Shown here in pieces: positions 1-8,000 of a stretch of DNA of 34,845 nt (position 1 is the first letter of the stretch; the number at the start of each line of letters is the position of its first letter). Below the pieces are notes generated by a model that saw nothing but the letters and a program-made list of their open reading frames with translations, ran no database searches and had not been told where the DNA came from. A program made the translations under genes and the position numbers. The DNA is from Chitinophagaceae bacterium. Its GTDB lineage: Bacteria > Bacteroidota > Bacteroidia > Chitinophagales > Chitinophagaceae. The DNA is taken from positions 1-34,845 of the forward strand of contig CANGGD010000011.1 of NCBI GenBank assembly GCA_947453295.1. Direction: 5' to 3'.

Positions 1-50
1 ATGTTGGAAATCAAGGAAGGGAATTCTTTACGAGTATGAGATTTATTTGA
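1..50 (+). CDS. Possible 3' end of an outer-membrane beta-barrel gene (cut by the window)
   Basis: One frame (codons from position 3) is open from the edge to a TGA at 48-50 and ends in GREFFTSMRFI. Alternating aromatic and basic residues at the C-terminus are typical of TonB-dependent or SusC-like barrels, although these usually end in F rather than I. A hairpin terminator starts at base 51, immediately after the stop, which fits a plus-strand gene ending here. Only about 15 codons are visible and the other two forward frames also lack early stops, so frame and function are inferences. Confidence 0.3.
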   Translation, partial: VGNQGREFFTSMRFI

Positions 51-88
51 CCTAAAAAAAGCGCAGTGTGCACTGCGCTTTTTTTAGG
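51..88. terminator. Bidirectional rho-independent terminator
   Basis: Perfect 18-bp arms (51-68 and 71-88) are separated by TG. The core GCGCAGTG/CACTGCGC is flanked by A7 on the left and T7 on the right, so either strand yields a GC stem followed by a U-tract. It sits between the clpP stop at 93 on the minus strand and a probable plus-strand gene end at 50, so it can serve both. Confidence 0.9.
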
Positions 89-92
89 TGAT

Positions 93-704
93 TTATAATT
101 TTTCTATTAGATGGTCAACTATTCCATAGGCTATGGATTCGTTTGCATCCATCCAATAATCTCTGTTAAAGTCTTTCATAACTTTTTCAAAAGTTTGCCC
201 ACAATTAGCCGCTAATAATCGAGCGCCCATTTCTTTTGTTTTTTGCATTTGTACTGCCATGATTTCTAAATCAGCGCTGGTACCTCTACCGCCGCCACTT
301 GGCTGATGTATCATTACCTCACCATGCGGAAAAATAAAACGTTTCCCTTTTTCTCCGCCACTTAATAAAATACTTCCCATACTTGCAGCCATACCCATAC
401 AAACAGTACTTACTGGGGAGCTGATCATCCTCATTGTGTCATAAATAACCATTCCACTTGTTACTACACCTCCTGGGCTATTGATATAAAAAGTAATTTC
501 TTTTCCAGGGTTGATTGCTTCCAAATAAAGTAATCTATCGGTAATCTCTTTGGCACTTTTATCTTCTACTGCACCCCATAAGAATACTTTTCTTTGCTCA
601 ATAAATTTTTTGTCGAACATCCAACCACTCATCATTTTTTCCATTGGGTTTTCTGGAGTTGCTTCTGGCTGTTCATCTTCTAATCTAATATTCTTAAAAT
701 TCAT
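93..704 (-). CDS. clpP: ClpP-family serine protease subunit, divergent paralogue
   Basis: This 203-residue protein is a ClpP/crotonase-fold peptidase. The catalytic triad is visible: Ser108 in MAASMG, His133 in MIHQPSGGG and Asp182 in NRDYWM. The family forms tetradecameric barrels that degrade proteins fed by Clp ATPases. The NSPGG oxyanion segment is at 75-79. It follows a second ClpP gene on the same strand after 108 bases and ends just before a strong terminator, so the two are probably co-transcribed. It departs from canonical ClpP in the handle and C-terminal region (LLAANCGQTFEKVMKDF), where its neighbour looks standard. It could form mixed barrels with the neighbour or a separate peptidase. 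No clpX or tig is in the window. Confidence 0.92.
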   Translation of the reverse strand: MNFKNIRLEDEQPEATPENPMEKMMSGWMFDKKFIEQRKVFLWGAVEDKSAKEITDRLLYLEAINPGKEITFYINSPGGVVTSGMVIYDTMRMISSPVSTVCMGMAASMGSILLSGGEKGKRFIFPHGEVMIHQPSGGGRGTSADLEIMAVQMQKTKEMGARLLAANCGQTFEKVMKDFNRDYWMDANESIAYGIVDHLIEKL

Positions 705-812
705 GTGTATATTTTTATTGTTTTTAGCCTTGTGTTAAGTCTTTTTACTCATCCTTAATTGGAAAGAGAAAGACACTTATGAGCATTTCAAATTTTAAAC
801 TTATAAAATTGA

Positions 813-1505
813 TTAATCTTTTTTGCTTTTTCTAGGATTCATGATTAATACTTCATCCACTAATCCATATTCCTTGGCTTCAGTAGAAGTCATCCAATAA
901 TCTCTGTCACAATCTTGTCCTACTTTATCAACTGGCTGGTTCGTGTGATGCGCAATTATTTCGTAGAGTTCTTTTTTTATTTTTCTGATTTCATTTACAG
1001 TTATTTCTATATCAGTCGCTTGTCCGCCTGCACCTGCACTTGGTTGATGCATCATTATTCTGCTATGTTTTAATGCGGTTCTTTTTCCTTTGGCGCCCGC
1101 ACACATTAATACAGCACCCATACTCGCTGCCATTCCTGTGCAAATAGTAGCAATGTCTGGTGTTATAAACTGCATTGTGTCATACATACCTAAACCTGCA
1201 TATACACTTCCTCCTGGACTATTAATATACATTTGAATATCTCTTGTACGATCGGTACTTTCCAAGAAAAGTAATTGAGCTGTTACAATATTTGCTACTT
1301 CGTCATTAATCGGATATCCCAAAAAAATAATTCTGTCCATCATTAATCTGCTGTATACATCCATCACCGCAACGTTCATTGGACGCTCTTCAATAATATT
1401 AGGTGTAAGGTTAGTTACGTTATGATTTATATATCCATGTAAAGTATTGCTACTTATACCTTGATGTTTGATAGCGTATTTCTCAAACTCTTTTCCAAAA
1501 TTCAT
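813..1505 (-). CDS. clpP: ATP-dependent Clp protease proteolytic subunit ClpP
   Basis: This 230-residue ClpP has an intact triad: Ser128 in GMAASMG, His153 in MMHQPSAG and Asp202 in DRDYWM. The C-terminal part (HHTNQPVDKV, then EAKEYGLVDEVL) matches canonical housekeeping ClpP. The N-terminus is about 35 residues longer than the usual mature start, and such extensions are often propeptides removed by autoprocessing. The ATG at 1505 is preceded by an A-rich leader. It lies 93 bases downstream of the YugP-like gene and 108 bases upstream of the second clpP. This is the better candidate for the main cytoplasmic ClpP partnering ClpX or ClpA/C encoded elsewhere. Confidence 0.95.
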   Translation of the reverse strand: MNFGKEFEKYAIKHQGISSNTLHGYINHNVTNLTPNIIEERPMNVAVMDVYSRLMMDRIIFLGYPINDEVANIVTAQLLFLESTDRTRDIQMYINSPGGSVYAGLGMYDTMQFITPDIATICTGMAASMGAVLMCAGAKGKRTALKHSRIMMHQPSAGAGGQATDIEITVNEIRKIKKELYEIIAHHTNQPVDKVGQDCDRDYWMTSTEAKEYGLVDEVLIMNPRKSKKD

Positions 1506-1598
1506 GTGCTTTTATTTTATTGTTTTATTTTGCTAAGATATTGATAATGTTTTTAAAGAAACATGATATCTATATTCTAATTTGATTTTTTGTAAAAA

Positions 1599-2294
1599 TT
1601 AATCCCTACTTCTATTCATATAAATTAAAACATATTGAACCAGCATTGCTATAGAGGCCAATGCAGAAACTACATAGGTAAGTGCCGCCCATTTTAAAGC
1701 GTCTTTTGCTTTTTCTTTTTCTGATGAGGAAGTGATGTTTGCAGTTGATAGCCATTGTAGAGCTCTGGCAGAAGCATCAAACTCAACAGGCAAAGTGATA
1801 ATTGTAAATAAAGTAGTCACTGCAAAAAGAATGATACCTATTAAAAGAAAAGTAGAATTACCACCACCAAATCCCATGAAACCAATACCCGCCATAATTA
1901 TCCATTGAGATAAAGTACTGCTAATTTGAACAGCTGGTACAATTTTACTTCTCAACATTAGCATTGAATAAGCAGTTGCGTGTTGCACAGCATGACCACA
2001 TTCGTGAGCTGCAACTGCAGCCGCGGCAATGCTTCTGCCTTCATACACTTCCTTACTAAGATTTACAGTTTTGTCCATTGGATTATAATGATCGGTCAAA
2101 CTCCCCTCAACAGAAACCACTTGAACATCATAAATACCATTGTCTTTTAGCATTTTTTGAGCAATCTCTTGGCCACTCATCTGACTTGTTGTGGCAAGAT
2201 TTCCATACTTAGTAAACTTTGATTTTAATTTTGATTGTACTGCCATTCCAATGATCATGAAAATTGCAGAAATAAAAATGATTCCAATTGTCAT
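1599..2294 (-). CDS. YugP-like membrane zinc metallopeptidase
   Basis: The 231-residue protein belongs to the neutral zinc metallopeptidase family of B. subtilis YugP. An N-terminal membrane helix is followed by the zinc motif HECGHAVQH at about 97-105, then three hydrophobic segments near the C-terminus (from IIMAGIGFMGFGG, through FLLIGIILFAVTTLF, to YVVSALASIAMLV). The frame extends to a TTG at 2318, but the ATG at 2294 starts directly before the signal-anchor helix (MTIGIIFISAIF), as is usual for the family, so I chose it. It lies 63 bases downstream of the metallo-beta-lactamase gene and upstream of clpP, probably in one transcript. Its substrate is unknown. Confidence 0.88.
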   Translation of the reverse strand: MTIGIIFISAIFMIIGMAVQSKLKSKFTKYGNLATTSQMSGQEIAQKMLKDNGIYDVQVVSVEGSLTDHYNPMDKTVNLSKEVYEGRSIAAAAVAAHECGHAVQHATAYSMLMLRSKIVPAVQISSTLSQWIIMAGIGFMGFGGGNSTFLLIGIILFAVTTLFTIITLPVEFDASARALQWLSTANITSSSEKEKAKDALKWAALTYVVSALASIAMLVQYVLIYMNRSRD

Positions 2295-2357
2295 AAAAAT
2301 TTTCTTTACTATTCTCAAAAACTGTTCCTAAGAGAAAAACTGACAAAATAACAATGA

Positions 2358-3761
2358 TTAACCTAATCCGATTTGCTGATGTAAGGAAGGAATTTCAACA
2401 TCTAAGAATCCCTTTTTAATTAATTTCTTTTGAAAATCACATTGCACTTCGTATTCTCCATGCACTAAGAAAAGTTTTTTTACCTGTTTTGCATGTTGAC
2501 AAGATAGGAATTGAGATAAATCATCATAGTCTCCATGAGCGCTCATACTTCTCATTTCAGCAATTTCTGCGTTTACCTCATGATGTTGTCCAAAAATATT
2601 TACTTCTTTAGGATGATGCATTAACCTTCCTCCCAAAGAATGTGGTTCGCAATATCCAGTTAATAAAATTGTGTTTCTACTGTTTTCTATGTTATTGCTA
2701 ATATGATGTTTTACCCTTCCGGCTTCCGCCATACCGCTGGCTGATATTATAACACATGGATTTTTGTAATAATTCAGCATTTTTGATTCATCAACCGACT
2801 TAACAAATTTTAAGCCTTTAAAATTAAAGGGATCATCGTCCTTCTCCAATATTTTTTGAATTCGATTATTGAAATATTGAGGGTAGCTTTTGATAACAGA
2901 GGTAGCTTTTAAACTTAAAGGACTATCAACAAAATATTCTAATGCTGGAAGCTTATTTTCTATTTCTAATTGATTAAGATAGTATAATATTTCTTGCGTT
3001 CTTCCAACGCTAAAAGCCGGAATAATAAGTTTGCCTTTTTTATTCAAACAGGTATGTTCTATCCACTTTAATAATGTATCAATTGAAGGTTGATGTTTGT
3101 CGTGTATACTATTTCCATAAGTTGATTCAAGTAAGATTATGTCTGCTTGTGGAAATACATCAGGAGATTTTAATATTACATCTCTGTATCTTCCAACATC
3201 TCCACTAAATGTAATAGTTGTTGTTTTGCCATTCTCTTGTATTTTTAAATGAACGGCTGCGCTTCCAATAATATGTCCTACATCAGTAAAACAAAATGAA
3301 ATATCTTCATCAATGGTAAACCAATGATTGTATTCTACTGATTGAAAATGAGGTGCAACTGCTAAGGCGTCTTCAATGGTGTAAAGTGGTTTTAAATATG
3401 GAAGTCCTAATAATCCTCTTTTTTTATTTTCATATTTAATATCCATTTCCTGAATAGCGGCAGAATCTTCTAATAAAATGGTTGCTAAATCTTTTGTGGC
3501 GGGAGTAGCATATACTTTTCCGTTATACCCTTCCTTTATTAGTTTTGGCAATAAGCCACAATGATCAATATGAGCATGAGACAAAATCATGTAATTAACC
3601 GAAGATGCATCAAAACCAAAATCAGCATTCAAATCATTAGTCTTTGGTCCCATCCCCTGAAACATTCCACAATCCAATAAAATTTTTTTTCCGTTAGATA
3701 AACGAATGAGGTGCTTTGAACCAGTTACTGTTCTTGCTGCACCATGGAATGATATTTTCAT
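2358..3761 (-). CDS. Beta-CASP metallo-beta-lactamase-fold nuclease (CPSF/Ysh1 type)
   Basis: This 467-residue protein has the metallo-beta-lactamase zinc motif HAHIDH at 62-67, a beta-CASP insertion (ILLESTYGNS and later the ISASGMAEAGR segment) and a C-terminal RMMBL region with SMSAHGDYDDL and LVHGE. This is the layout of the exonuclease family related to CPSF73/Ysh1, which processes or degrades RNA. It starts at an ATG at 3761. It sits 23 bases downstream of the M20 amidohydrolase gene and 63 bases upstream of the YugP-like gene. No signal peptide is visible, so a cytoplasmic location is expected. It lacks the extra C-terminal domain of RNase J, and the exact RNA substrate cannot be inferred. 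Confidence 0.9.
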   Translation of the reverse strand: MKISFHGAARTVTGSKHLIRLSNGKKILLDCGMFQGMGPKTNDLNADFGFDASSVNYMILSHAHIDHCGLLPKLIKEGYNGKVYATPATKDLATILLEDSAAIQEMDIKYENKKRGLLGLPYLKPLYTIEDALAVAPHFQSVEYNHWFTIDEDISFCFTDVGHIIGSAAVHLKIQENGKTTTITFSGDVGRYRDVILKSPDVFPQADIILLESTYGNSIHDKHQPSIDTLLKWIEHTCLNKKGKLIIPAFSVGRTQEILYYLNQLEIENKLPALEYFVDSPLSLKATSVIKSYPQYFNNRIQKILEKDDDPFNFKGLKFVKSVDESKMLNYYKNPCVIISASGMAEAGRVKHHISNNIENSRNTILLTGYCEPHSLGGRLMHHPKEVNIFGQHHEVNAEIAEMRSMSAHGDYDDLSQFLSCQHAKQVKKLFLVHGEYEVQCDFQKKLIKKGFLDVEIPSLHQQIGLG

Positions 3762-3784
3762 CTTAATTAATTTAGTTGCTTACC

Positions 3785-4957
3785 CTAAGCATTTACTGCT
3801 ATCCAGCATAACATTCCTATGCCGTGTTTTATGGCATCTTCGTCAATATCAAAAGTTGGGGTATGAACATTACTGGTTATTCCTTTTGATTTATTACCAG
3901 CTCCTAACCTAAAAAAGCAACCTGGTATTTTATGTGAGTAGTAAGCAAAATCTTCAGCGCCCATTCTTAATTCTGTTTCAGAAACATTTTCTTTTCCTGC
4001 ATACTCTTCAGCAATTGAACGTGTTTTGGTTGAGAGTTCTTCATTATTAAAAACAAAAGGATAGCCCACATCTATTTTAATGGAAGCGGTTGCGCCCATT
4101 GTTTCTACTAAATTATGTGTGTGTTTGCTGATCAATTCGTGGGCTTTAAATCTCCACTCTTCATTCATTGCCCTGAATGTACCCATGAGTTTTACTTCTG
4201 ACGGAATGACGTTTGTTGTATTTCCTGCATTTATTGCAGTTATTGAAAGTACAGATGGGTTAAAAGGATTATTATTTCTGCTGATGATTTGTTGCAGACA
4301 GATAATTAAATGTGAAGCGATTAAAATAGGATCGGCAGTTAAGTGAGGTGCTGCGGCATGTCCGCCTTTGCAATTAATGGTGATGTAGATTTCGTCGGCA
4401 CTTGCCATAACCATACCACCTCTAAAACTAAAAGTTCCTGTTTCCATACCTGGATGAACATGTAAGGCAAATATTTTTTCTGGTGCCGGATTTTCTAATA
4501 CCCCCTCTTGTATTAAGATGCTTGCTCCGCCAGGATTTTTTTCTTCTCCGGGCTGAAAAATTAATTTAATAGTTCCTTCCCATTCGTCCTTTGTTTCATT
4601 TAATATTTTTGCGGCTCCTAACAAACAAGTGGTATGTACATCATGACCACAGGCATGCATAACACCCGGTATTGTTGATTTATAGCTTACCTCGTTCTCT
4701 TCTATGATAGGCAATGCATCCATATCGGCCCTTAAGGCTATTACTGATTTTTCTGGATTTTTTCCCTTTATCAATCCTATAACGCCGGTTGTGGCTTTCA
4801 CATCAAATGGAATACCCCACTCCGTTAGTTTATCTTGAATAAATGCTGATGTGTTAAATTCCTCAAAACTCAATTCAGGATGAGCATGCAGATGATGACG
4901 AATATCAATAAAATAAGCATTATTTTTTTCTACTAAACTTTGTATTTTTTGAAGCAT
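3785..4957 (-). CDS. M20 family amidohydrolase (M20D)
   Basis: This 390-residue protein is an N-acyl amino acid or IAA-amino acid type amidohydrolase. Metal ligands are visible in HACGHDVHT (101-109), PGEEKNPGG (137-144) and ALHVHPGME (about 161-170). The dimerisation domain lies around 185-295 and the catalytic domain resumes with RMGAEDFAYY near the end. The family hydrolyses N-acetyl or other N-acyl amino acids, sometimes small peptides. The substrate is not predictable here. It is the first gene of the minus-strand row leading to clpP, with a TAnnTTTG element about 40 bases upstream of its ATG. Confidence 0.92.
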   Translation of the reverse strand: MLQKIQSLVEKNNAYFIDIRHHLHAHPELSFEEFNTSAFIQDKLTEWGIPFDVKATTGVIGLIKGKNPEKSVIALRADMDALPIIEENEVSYKSTIPGVMHACGHDVHTTCLLGAAKILNETKDEWEGTIKLIFQPGEEKNPGGASILIQEGVLENPAPEKIFALHVHPGMETGTFSFRGGMVMASADEIYITINCKGGHAAAPHLTADPILIASHLIICLQQIISRNNNPFNPSVLSITAINAGNTTNVIPSEVKLMGTFRAMNEEWRFKAHELISKHTHNLVETMGATASIKIDVGYPFVFNNEELSTKTRSIAEEYAGKENVSETELRMGAEDFAYYSHKIPGCFFRLGAGNKSKGITSNVHTPTFDIDEDAIKHGIGMLCWIAVNA

Positions 4958-4996
4958 TGAACGAGGGATTAAAAATAGAAATCAGATTTATGTATT

Positions 4997-5004
4997 CAAA
5001 TTTA
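4997..5004 (-). promoter_or_regulatory. Bacteroidota -7 promoter element for the M20 gene
   Basis: The minus strand reads TAAATTTG, an exact match to the TAnnTTTG element used by the primary sigma factor of Bacteroidota. It lies about 40 bases upstream of the ATG at 4957, which would give a leader of roughly 30-35 bases. I see no convincing -33 TTTG. A match of this length is not rare in AT-rich DNA. Confidence 0.45.
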
Positions 5005-5037
5005 TGGCATAAAATGAGTAATTGTATACGTTCATAA

Positions 5038-5069
5038 AAAAAGGTCGTTTTTTTCAAAACGACCTTTTT
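5038..5069 (-). terminator. Rho-independent terminator of the large T9SS gene
   Basis: Perfect 14-bp arms (5038-5051 and 5056-5069) enclose a TTTC loop. The GC core is GGTCG/CGACC, and on the minus strand the stem is followed by T7. It lies 18 bases beyond the TAA at 5088. The near-symmetrical A/T tracts would also allow termination in the other direction, but no plus-strand gene ends here. Confidence 0.88.
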
Positions 5070-5087
5070 AATATTCAAAACGATTGC

Positions 5088-8000
5088 TTATTGAATCATT
5101 AATTTTCTAGTTTGTAAACTTGTATTAGAAGCATCTTTCAACTCCAAGAAATAAACTCCTTTTGGTTGACTAGAAATATCCACTTTCATAGCTTGGAAAG
5201 CTTTAGAAATAGTGAAAGACTTCAAGTATACAGTAGAACCTTTTGAATCATAAATCTTAATGGTTAATGGATTATCTACTCCATTGTATTTATCATTGAA
5301 TCTGATTTCAAAAGCTCCTTTGTTAGGATTTGGATAAACGAAAGCAATAGTTGATAATGAATCATCAATTGCTACAATATTACTAGTTGGACCTGCACAA
5401 CCATGACCATCTTTTAGTTTTACAGAATATTCTCCTAATCCATCGATATTAACTGAAATAGCAGAATCTGTTGCGCCATTAATATCTACTCCATTGAATT
5501 GCCATTGGTAGGTAACATTTGGAGTGCTAGCATGAACAGTTGTATTTATAGTTGTAGTTAAACCAGGATACAATCTTGTATATGGTGCTGCTTTAATTAC
5601 TGCATAAGGATCTGGATATACAGTTACAGGAACCACTACTGGGTTAGAACTACATCCAGGTGTTTGTGCTACAAGTGAATAATTTGTTGAAGCACTTGGC
5701 GCTGCAAAAACATTATGTGCTAACGTTCCTGATACATACGGAGTAGTTAAAGCAGAATCTGTAAACAATCCTGTTGCTGGTGACCAAATTCCGTAACTTC
5801 TAACTGCAGTAGAATAAGTAATTTCTATACTCCAACTATCAAATGTGTTGATTGGTTGAGGAGTTGGATATGGGAAAGTTACTGAGTATACTGAATCAGC
5901 CCAATAATCATACATTGCTAAAGTCCAAGGACCATTTGGCACAGTATATAAATTACTGAAATTAGTTACATCAGGAATAAAACCATCAGGACCTGATTGA
6001 ATGTTAGTAAGAGTATATACAGGATTATTTGCTGCGTCATTAGCAACTTCTCTTGCTGGTAAATAAGCATCTGGCTTAAATGTTCCAGTAAAGAAAGAAG
6101 TATCTGGAGAAGTTTTTATAAATGCAGTTCCATCAGAAGAGAAAACTGTATTTGCTAAACCACTTGTTCCAGTAGCATTTGTACCTGTAGTTCCAGTTAA
6201 AACATAATCAAGACTTAATACTTTATTATTAGGCGCTTTTACTACAGCTACTAAATCTCCCACCCAAGTGTGCGTTGCATTTAATTTTACTTTCATGCCT
6301 GTAATAGTTACTCCTGCAGGAATACCACTAACATCAATTGTATGATTTACACCTGAAGTTAAACCATTATCCGGAATAGTTAGGCCTAATGCGCTTGAAC
6401 TAAAGGTAACGGTAGTGGATACACCAGCAGCATCTCCACTAATTTCTATCGGAGTAGAACCACCGCGACAAAAAGCAGCAGTTGTTGGTGTTACAGCAGC
6501 AGGAATTCTTGTTACTGATAATCTTGCAGAATCTGATACACCTGTTGCGCCACAATTTGTTGCCAATGCTCTGAATAAATATCCATTCATTGCGTCAGCA
6601 ACCGGATTGATTGATAAAGTATCAGTGGTTGCGCCACTATATTCCCCACCATTGATAACATTTGCCCAAGGGCTTGTTGCAGAAGTTTTTACTTGCCATT
6701 GGAATTCTTGAACACCTCCTCCAGCATGAGCATAAAGGTTTACTCCACGACCACAAACTGTTGTTGTTGCCGAAGGTTGAACTAAAAATGCAGGTGCACC
6801 ACAAGAAATCACAACTTTATAATCTTCTGTTTCTCCATAAGTATAACCCAAACAAGCATCCGCACCAGTTAGTGCAGTTGCAAATCTTACTCTTACTCTC
6901 ATTTTAGTAACACCCAATAAAGATGTTGCAGGAATTGCAATATTTCCTATTACTGCATTGCCCGTACCGCTTCCCAAATTTGTAAATTCGTTAGTATCAA
7001 ATACACCATTTTGATTGTAGTCAATCCATACTCCCACAAATTCTGTACCGCCAGTTCCAACTGAAACGCTCATTGGATATCTTGCAGATTGCGATAAATT
7101 TACCGCAGCTACTGAAGAAGAATAATTAGTGTACCCAGTTGTTCCTCCACAAGTAGAAGTGTTATTTAAATTTGAAATAGTTACGTTAGTAATATTATCA
7201 TTCAAAGAACAATTGGTAGATGGTGGTAAACAATAACAATCTGTAATTGGATTCATTGCAACACGAATTGGAGTTGATGTTGCAGAGTCATTTCCTGTAG
7301 CACATACTGCCAACATTCTATACCAAGTAGTATCCGTTTGTGTAGTTGTATATGTACGACTTGTTGCCCCAGCAATATCAGTGTATGTTATACCATCAGC
7401 AGAAGACTGCCATTGATATGACATTCCCAAACTATTGATATTATTAGCAGTTGATAATGTAAATTCAACACCAGGACAAGCTCTTGAATTTGTAGATACA
7501 GTAGCTCCAGGATTTGGTGTTCCTACACATGGTACAGGATTTACAATACTTATCGCATAATCTTCTGTTTCACCATAAGTGTAACCAATACATGCATCAG
7601 CACCTGTTAATGCAGTTACAAATCTTAATCTAACACGCATTTTTGTAGTGCCAGCCAAAGCATCTGTTGGTACAGATATTGTGCTATTGATAACAGCTCC
7701 ATTCGCACTTCCAATAGCTGTAAATTCTGCGTCGTCAAACACACCATTTTGATTGTAATCGATCCAAACACCTACATATTCTGTTCCGCCGGCTCCAACG
7801 GTTACGCTTATTGGATAGGTTTCACCACTAGTAAGTTGAGCTGCAGGCAAAGAGTCTGAGTAATTGCTATATCCTGCAGTTGAACAAGTAGTAGTGTTAT
7901 CTATTCCCTCAAATGTTACGTTTGTTATTACATCACTCAAAGTACAACTTGTACTTGGTGGTGTACAAAAACATGCTGATGGTGGGTTTAAATTTACTTT

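Noticed and set aside
5023-5087. Possible small RNA or attenuator at the hairpin between the M20 gene and the T9SS gene
   Set aside because: The hairpin with its U-tract directly after the T9SS stop is fully explained as a terminator.
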